Shown here in pieces: positions 59,501-64,000 of a stretch of 64,000 bases of DNA. The stretch comes from Trileptium ribeirensis (lineage: Eukaryota; Nematoda; Enoplea; Enoplida; Thoracostomopsidae): assembly GCA_030248225.1 (NCBI GenBank), contig JASANE010029084.1, positions 1 to 64,000 of the forward strand. The letters run 5' to 3'. The position numbers and the translations under genes are program-made. The first letter of the stretch is position 1; every line of letters begins with the position of its first letter. The notes beneath the pieces are model-generated. The model was not told the origin of the DNA. It ran no database searches and saw nothing but the letters and a program-made list of their open reading frames with translations.

Positions 59501-61449
59501 CTAGGGAGTTTGCAGCAATTGCATACTATTATTGTATATTATAATAATAATAAACAATAATTATAGTATAAATTGTATGGAATAGCTAGTGAAATTGCAG
59601 CTATTGTATGTAAATATATTCTTTCTACAATAGGATAAACTGTACCACTAGTACGGTTTGTTGTATCTTTCAAAATTTAATCCACGTTCTCTACATTCGT
59701 ATTTGGTCGAAAATTCATGCAATAGCTTTGCGATAATTTTAGGAAAATCCCCTTTTACGTAGCCCCACTTCAGCATGACCACTATTGCGCACTTAAAAAA
59801 GGGCGTAGCTTCAACAAACCTACTTTAATATTTTTGCTTCTACCGAAACCAGTAACACATGTGGTATGTACCTGTGGCTCAACACTGATTTGTTGACGCT
59901 GAATGTTTGCCATTTGGCTTCCGAGCAACTGACGAGACGAAAGTACGTCAGCTCCGGAGCCCGATTTAATCAAGGCCTCGGCGCGTTGAACAGAATCGCG
60001 TATGCCGTTTCGAACCGCCTTCAAGTAGTCTCTCTGGTCGTTTAACGACCCGAGTTTTAACGTTCGGATCGTTTCAACACGCTGAAATAATAAAGACGCT
60101 TGCTAATACACCGTCAAGCATTTTAGCCTTGGTTCTCCTCAAAATAACCAATATGATTAGAGATGGAATGCATACTGTATGAACGTCAATATTTTTATGT
60201 CGAGAGTGTATTGTTGTTCCAGTGGATAACACAATGTGTTCATAGTACATCGTCTTAAATAGTCTCAAAATGTTTACGCTGATGCATTCAAGGTGTATAT
60301 ATATATATACATATATTGTAATATAAACTTAGTCTATTTGAAACTCCATCACGGTGCGCTGATCAAGCTGTATTCAGCAGCCAGAAATTGATGCAAGTGT
60401 TAATACTAGAGATTAGTGGGGCTGGCGATAGAACAGGATGTTCAAGTTTATAAAGTTTTAGCACCAAAAATACAATAATGCGCACGGGGAACTGTTGCAT
60501 TCAGAGCTGTTTGCAGTTTTCACAACGCGTAGTTTATGTTTTTCAAACAATATGTATGGCCCTATTGAAAATGTGTAAGTTTTACAACAAAGTACAAATA
60601 ACCCAAATATATTGTCCTAAACTCATATATTAATATATAATAATATCTGTCTGAAATATACATTAATCTTAAAAGTGATGTGATGTATTTTTTACGTATT
60701 ACACACCAGAACACGTAGCAGAAAGACATGGCACCTATATAAACACACAGAAATATACAGGATGGAGCGTTCGAAAATGAACCTCTGCCAAACGTTAAAT
60801 CGGTTTGACGCTTTTCCAAGGTCTCCGCCGCCGTACCGACATCCTTTCGTTTATGGCTGAACGTTTACGTTTCTTCCTTCAGACGAAAATGCATAACGTG
60901 TTTTGGAAAAAGAAAAAACACACGAAAAACTATGGTCGTAAGCAAGAACAGAACGCTAGATCAAAGTTTTGATATATCTCCTAAAAATCGATCCAATATT
61001 GATTGTCTACCTCTGTAAAACACAATAAGTTTATTCACATACACGGATATACACTGCTTACCAGGCAGCCACCAGAACTGGTCCACCATTTAAGCTGGTA
61101 AGCATACAGCGACCAATGGTCTTCTCTCGCGCAAGTCATTGTATTTTAATAAGTCCCGCTTCCAATGTTTACCAAACTCAATGTACCATATTGCAGTCAA
61201 CTTCCACTGAGCGACACATACATGAAATACAACCGAACTTACTGTAAGCAGGTCCCGTTTTCGTTCTTCCAAGATCGCCACATACTGTCGAATTATAGAG
61301 CGAACATCGTTAGATACCGAAGCTATGCGTGATTCAACACGTTCCGACATTCGCTCAACACGATCAACGGCAGAGTCTATTTCGCGTTCAAGTGCTACTA
61401 GCTCCGACGCAAGTCGATTATATTGACTTCGCGAGCGGGCAACGGCTTC
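47042..61449 (-). CDS. lin-41: TRIM-NHL protein, LIN-41/TRIM71 type (5' exons outside window)
   Basis: Seven exons (61449-61243, 60081-59872, 58189-57947, 54798-54537, 53467-53286, 48732-48348, 47532-47042) join in phase through GT-AG introns to about 659 residues. Order: coiled coil (two exons), filamin/ABP280 repeat (two exons), six NHL repeats. NHL signatures such as RILVADRSNNRVQIF and IIVADSRNNRVQIF are clear, and the last blade ends IYVVDFGNDRICVF and stop. This is the LIN-41/TRIM71 architecture: a cytoplasmic RNA-binding repressor whose NHL propeller binds hairpins in target mRNAs and which controls developmental timing and stem-cell fate (family knowledge). RING and B-boxes, expected upstream, are beyond 64,000. 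Blade six carries a roughly 100-residue Pro/Ser/Thr-rich insert. Paralogous TRIM-NHLs lacking a filamin repeat (Brat, Mei-P26) are less likely. Confidence 0.92.
47533..48347 (-). other. TRIM-NHL intron, 0.8 kb
   Basis: AT-rich, GTAAGA to TTTCAG on the minus strand. No other feature seen. Confidence 0.8.
48348..48732 (-). CDS. lin-41: TRIM-NHL exon: NHL 3, NHL 4 and most of NHL 5
   Basis: 385 bp, phase 0 to phase 1. Acceptor TTTTAG before TTATTC, donor ATGG then GTAAGA. It contains [55 protein letters not shown] and YFKRPQGLDIDM, three successive blade patterns. Confidence 0.93.
49729..49795 (+). repeat. tRNA-derived SINE-like segment
   Basis: TGGTCTAATGG (49731-49741) fits a pol III A box and TGTTCAACTCC (49776-49786) a B box, 34 bases apart as in tRNAs. 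The stems do not pair well, so it is a tRNA pseudogene or the head of a SINE, not a working tRNA. Confidence 0.5.
50780..51150 (+). repeat. Intron repeat, copy A
   Basis: Shares, in order, ATTTCGG(C/T), CACGTATTTT/CATGTATTTT, ATCGTC(C/G)TAACA, TTATATTT, ATAACAAAATCCA, CAGTTGA, TTTCCCCCA(A/G)GTTG and AGCTCAAAA/CGCTCAAAA with 53850-54420 in the adjacent intron. It contains a 10-G run. Confidence 0.6.
51590..52190 (+). repeat. Tandem run of a ~165-bp repeat
   Basis: Four diverged units start with CCCAAAATACG-like text at about 51609, 51776, 51931 and 52087 (spacing 155-167). Common blocks are AATGGGCCCATGAGA(C/T)C, AATATCTCCGCAACCGCT, TATATTGGTG, GTCATTTTATA and AGTGTGCTGCT. Confidence 0.75.
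52735..53060 (+). repeat. Second run of the ~165-bp repeat
   Basis: Two units at about 52757 and 52929 with GAGACCCAAA, ATATCTCCGCAACC, TGTAGGGCAATTA/TGTAGAGCAATTA and GTGCTGCTATTTTCATT. Confidence 0.7.
53286..53467 (-). CDS. lin-41: TRIM-NHL exon: NHL 1 end and NHL 2
   Basis: 182 bp, phase 1 to phase 0. Acceptor AATTTAG before GCCGAA, donor CAG then GTGCCA (a weaker donor). RILVADRSNNRVQIF ends blade 1 and GQFDRPAGICVNSKNNVIV with ADKDNHRIQ forms blade 2. Confidence 0.92.
53468..54536 (-). other. TRIM-NHL intron, 1.07 kb
   Basis: GTATGT to TTTAG on the minus strand. Most of its right half is intron repeat copy B. Confidence 0.8.
53850..54420 (+). repeat. Intron repeat, copy B, with an extra GC-rich block
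   Basis: Matches 50780-51150 on both sides of an extra block at about 54095-54218. That block (GTGCCCCCTGGCAAAA, GGTTCATGCCCCCTG, TTAGCGAATGGAGAG) is a copy of the right part of the element at 4050-4470, so one repeat appears inserted into another. Confidence 0.6.
54537..54798 (-). CDS. lin-41: TRIM-NHL exon: end of filamin repeat and start of NHL 1
   Basis: 262 bp, starting in phase 0 and ending in phase 1. Acceptor CTTTAG before ACTACA, donor CATG then GTATGT. NNGIYLITFKPEVEGEYLL and GGHIYGSPF are classic filamin strands; GSGDGDLCRPWGICLD opens the first NHL blade. Confidence 0.9.
54799..57946 (-). other. TRIM-NHL intron, 3.15 kb
   Basis: GTACGT to CTTTAG on the minus strand. No repeat or coding sequence recognised; the upstream exon joins the downstream exon in phase with a continuous filamin repeat, so no exon is missing here. 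Confidence 0.75.
57947..58189 (-). CDS. lin-41: TRIM-NHL exon: filamin repeat, N-terminal half
   Basis: 243 bp, 81 codons, phase 0. Acceptor CCTTAG before GACAAT, donor AAG then GTACGT. It contains GKPTTVTLQAKDYFGEACTT and GGDNVRAVFQ, typical of filamin Ig strands (the family's turn before GGD). The next exon supplies the rest. Confidence 0.88.
58570..58790 (-). repeat. ~165-bp dispersed repeat, minus orientation
   Basis: On the minus strand it reads GGGTTTTAGATGAGCCCGTG, then ACAATATCTCCACAACCACT and CTGTAGAGCATT, matching the 51590-52190 units. Confidence 0.65.
59401..59610 (+). repeat. AT-rich tandem repeat, about 2.5 units of 80-85 bp
   Basis: Units begin at 59401, 59481 and 59566 with GTAT(G/A)(C/A)A; each has AATAGCTAG and TTGC(C/A)GC(A/T)A, and the two complete units then have ATACTATTATT(A/G)TATATTATA. 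The third is partial. Confidence 0.8.
59872..60081 (-). CDS. lin-41: TRIM-NHL exon: coiled coil, part 2
   Basis: 210 bp, 70 codons, phase 0. Acceptor TATTTCAG before CGTGTTGAAACG, donor CAG then GTACAT. It holds QRDYLKAVRNGIRDSVQRAE and LLGSQMANIQRQQ, the end of the coiled coil and the linker to the filamin repeat. Confidence 0.88.
60082..61242 (-). other. TRIM-NHL intron, 1.16 kb
   Basis: GTAAGT to ATTTCAG on the minus strand. No other feature seen apart from a short TA run at about 60298-60316. Confidence 0.8.
61243..61449 (-). CDS. lin-41: TRIM-NHL exon: coiled coil, part 1
   Basis: 207 bp, 69 codons, phase 0 at both ends. The acceptor is CTTGCAG before GAAGCC and the donor is ACA then GTAAGT. 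The text has regular heptads (LVALEREIDSAVDRVERM), forming the dimerising coiled coil of TRIM proteins. It is the most 5' exon visible. Confidence 0.9.
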
Positions 61450-61509
61450 CTGCAAGTAACACAAAATTATTATGTTAACAAGCAAGCACAAATGGCACTG
61501 CGTTACAAC

Positions 61510-62050
61510 ACAACTATGAACCCTAATGTCACCATATCTGCGAAATATAAACAAAATAAAGCATACCATGGCATATATTGCTAACGACTGTTTGTCGACT
61601 TGTATAAAATATTCAAATAAATTGTAAGACTAAACACTACATATCTAAAATTCAACTACCAAATAGTTCCTTAAACATGCAACAAACTTGACAAATGTTA
61701 AGAAAATGAAAAAACTAAGCGGTACCACAACCTCAATGTACCAGATTTTAAATGAAAAAATTTCGAGGTTCAACCCGAATATCGCTGAGCTGACATCCTA
61801 CACGAAGTTCAAGATACATACAAGACACAAAACAACCCCCGAATCCCAAATTGGACAATATCTTATCCAATACATTCAGAACCTGATAAGAAAATATCTT
61901 GGGTAGTACAAGATAACCACATGGGTCCGATAAATTTCAAATGGCATGAATATAATCTAGTAAGATAGTCATGAATGTACATGTAAAAACCGTGTTTTCA
62001 GTTAGCCACCATCCAACCCTAAATTGTTCAATTTTGAAAATACAGCAACA
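61510..62050 (+). repeat. Direct intronic duplication, copy A
   Basis: Aligns with 62690-63190: CGACTGTTTGTCG, AAATTCAACTACCAAAT, CTAAGCGGTA, TGTACCAGATTTTA, TTTCGAGGTTCAAC and CAGTTAGCCACC / CGGTTAGCCACC occur in the same order. It lies just upstream of the first visible exon of the TRIM-NHL gene. Confidence 0.8.
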
Positions 62051-62689
62051 GTTGTAGGGGAGCGAGCGAAGCTAGCGCAATTTCCACCTATAACTATGCT
62101 AGCGACAAAAATCGTAAAAATATCTTTTTTGTCCACTTGTGAAGTTCATAACTCATCACCGCATGGATGCATTTTCACAATTTTTTTATTTGATCCCAAA
62201 TTTGTGCCCTTTCACTAGACGCTAAACGCGCCCACTACATCTTCCGGGGCAAAATAGGTCTCAAAGGGTCAAAGGCCACATTTTTATTAATTTGGCCATT
62301 CAGGTATTTATATTTCGCTACTTATATCTCGAGATAGAGGCTTCGTAGAAGCTACAACTCTGCTGGTACTATGTATTTTTTGTCAGAACAACTGTTTTCG
62401 AGCTATGAACTAGTTTAAAAAATACACCAAAAAGTGAATATATCAAAATTTTTACAAAACAAGTTTTTTGCTTGTTGGTGGTAAACTATGAGATTATAAG
62501 ATATTTACCCGTTAAACAAGTTGCTTTCATTGTTTTATCACTATATTGGCTGTGTTATTATCCCGACAAGACGGTTCCGGAGCAAAATTTGCTAAATTTT
62601 GGTACCAAAAATAGTCAAATTTCCCCGCTTTTCCGATATACATGTATGTAGGTCAATCGAACGCGTGTATATGTTATTGCGTGTGTACG
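62051..62689. other. Spacer between intronic duplication copies
   Basis: AT-rich, probably intron of the TRIM-NHL gene. No coding exon recognised. Confidence 0.4.
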
Positions 62690-63190
62690 ATCGATAACTA
62701 TGGACCCTAAATAAAACGAAATAAAACATATAGTAGCATATATTTCAGACGACTGTTTGTCGGTTTGTTGAGAATACTCAAATAATAAATTTTAAGACTA
62801 AACGCAAAACATATGAAATTCAACTACCAAATCGTTACCTGAACATGCCACAAACTTTACAAACGCTAAGAAAAGGAAAAAGCTAAGCGGTATATACCAC
62901 AACTATATATATATGTACCAGATTTTATACAAAAAATTTTCGAGGTTCAACACAAAAATACACCCTAGCGGAACCTATGATCCTAACTGAATAATATCTT
63001 ATCTAATACCATTATAATCCTCATATTAAAATATCTTGGATATTACAGGATATCCTCATGGGTCCTATAACTTTCCTTGTGGCATGAATATCATCTTATG
63101 AGATATTAATGAACATATGTATGAAAAATCTGGTCGTCTTTTCGGTTAGCCACCTCCCCAAATCGAAATTGACCAATATTGAAGACATAG
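62690..63190 (+). repeat. Direct intronic duplication, copy B
   Basis: Partner of 61510-62050, offset about 1.15 kb, with small AT-rich expansions (TATATATATA near 62905). Confidence 0.8.
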
Positions 63191-64000
63191 CTCCAATTTT
63201 GTACTATTCGACTCAGCTCGACGAGCTGGTACAGGAAATATCTATTCATGACAATTTTTTGGGTTTCAAATGATCTCTCCTTTTTCGGTAAATGTATAAT
63301 TTTATATACTACTCGAAACAGACAGCGACGAGTTGGGTGGAATGGTAGTAAATTCCGCTCAATGGGATCATGGGTTATGGACGAATGCTTATCCTAAGGC
63401 TCAGGCTTAGCCTTAGGATTTCACAGAAATGGAAATAACTCCTTAACGTATGAACGGAATGAACTGATTTTACATTTCACTCAGCTCGTCAATGCGCTTC
63501 AAGTTATCTATAAAATATTTTAGATTTATCGAGATAATTTTTTTAGAAATTTTTGGGTACCGAGAATATATCGAACGGATCATTATGAACCCAAAAAAAT
63601 CGAGAAAAATAATTTGTCATAAACATGGCCGAAATAGATATTTTCTATACCACCTTGCAGAGCGGAGTCCATTGGTACTGAAATTATCGCTGTATCTTCA
63701 AAATCGACCTTTTTCAGGATCGAAAGCTAACCGAAAGACTCAAATCGCCGTTAGATCGTCATTCTTATAGTCCGGAAATTTTCGAAAACCAAAAATTTGA
63801 AACGGCAATTAACTTAGTAGTAAGCTTAAATGTGCATGTAGTAGTTATTGGCAGGGATATGGTTTACCATATCCGGATATGGGCAACCAAATTCTAAAAT
63901 TTCAATGTTTTATTTAAACTTAAAAAATGTATGCAGACTTTGGCAATTACAATTAAACGTGCATTTTATGATGTATCAAGGACTTGAGGCATAAACAAAC
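63191..64000. other. Presumed intron; perfect 11-bp hairpin, no exon recognised
   Basis: ATCCTAAGGCT (63391-63401) pairs perfectly with AGCCTTAGGAT (63409-63419) across a 7-base loop. No B-box or RING Cys/His pattern is seen on the minus strand to the window edge. Confidence 0.5.

Larger units (their letters stand above)
58190..59871 (-). other. TRIM-NHL intron, 1.68 kb
   Basis: GTACAT to CCTTAG on the minus strand. Contains a minus-orientation ~165-bp repeat unit (58570-58790) and an AT-rich tandem repeat (59401-59610). Confidence 0.75.

Overview
The window is AT-rich DNA from an animal. The clearest evidence is a spliced gene on the minus strand, covering 47,042-61,449, whose seven exons join in phase through GT-AG introns. 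They encode coiled coil, filamin repeat and six NHL repeats, the layout of LIN-41/TRIM71. The 5' exons (RING, B-boxes) lie beyond the right edge. Nothing fixes the phylum; an invertebrate is likely from the retroelement type and repeat load.

The left half is dominated by one giant LTR retrotransposon of the Ty3/gypsy (Metaviridae) kind at 6,889-34,109 (about 27.2 kb), with LTRs of about 4.1-4.2 kb (6,889-11,078 and 29,978-34,109). The internal order is: long leader, gag with a CCHC knuckle (12.7-13.9 kb), a repeat-rich low-complexity stretch and two unidentified ORFs (14-17.4 kb), an F-type envelope-like ORF with a furin-like site (17.4-19.2 kb), then protease-RT-RNase H-integrase with a GPY/F module (19.5-24.4 kb), a low-complexity tail (24.4-26.2 kb), and two tandem accessory genes (26.3-29.1 kb). 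Envelope before pol is unusual. The element is old: the LTRs differ by about 6% in the stretch compared by eye, pol carries several stops and frameshifts, an RT catalytic Asp reads Val, and a 445-bp TIR element with a TTA target duplication sits inside RNase H.

The most novel content is the accessory pair. Both genes carry a NADAR (YbiA-like) domain, a family tied to ADP-ribose/NAD-derivative chemistry, followed by a segment resembling a degenerate SGNH/GDSL hydrolase. The two copies are clearly related but broken at different places, and the second ends in three in-frame 147-bp repeats. This part looks more GC-rich than its surroundings, which suggests capture from elsewhere.

From 1 to 6,888 there is no recognisable gene, only decayed repeats (a long-range direct repeat, 70-bp tandem copies, a TIR-like element, C/G hairpins). 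From 34,110 to 47,041 there is again no gene; a 44-bp minisatellite begins about 110 bp past the stop of the TRIM-NHL gene. The introns of that gene hold several dispersed repeat families, including a roughly 165-bp unit found in both orientations on both sides of the gene end.
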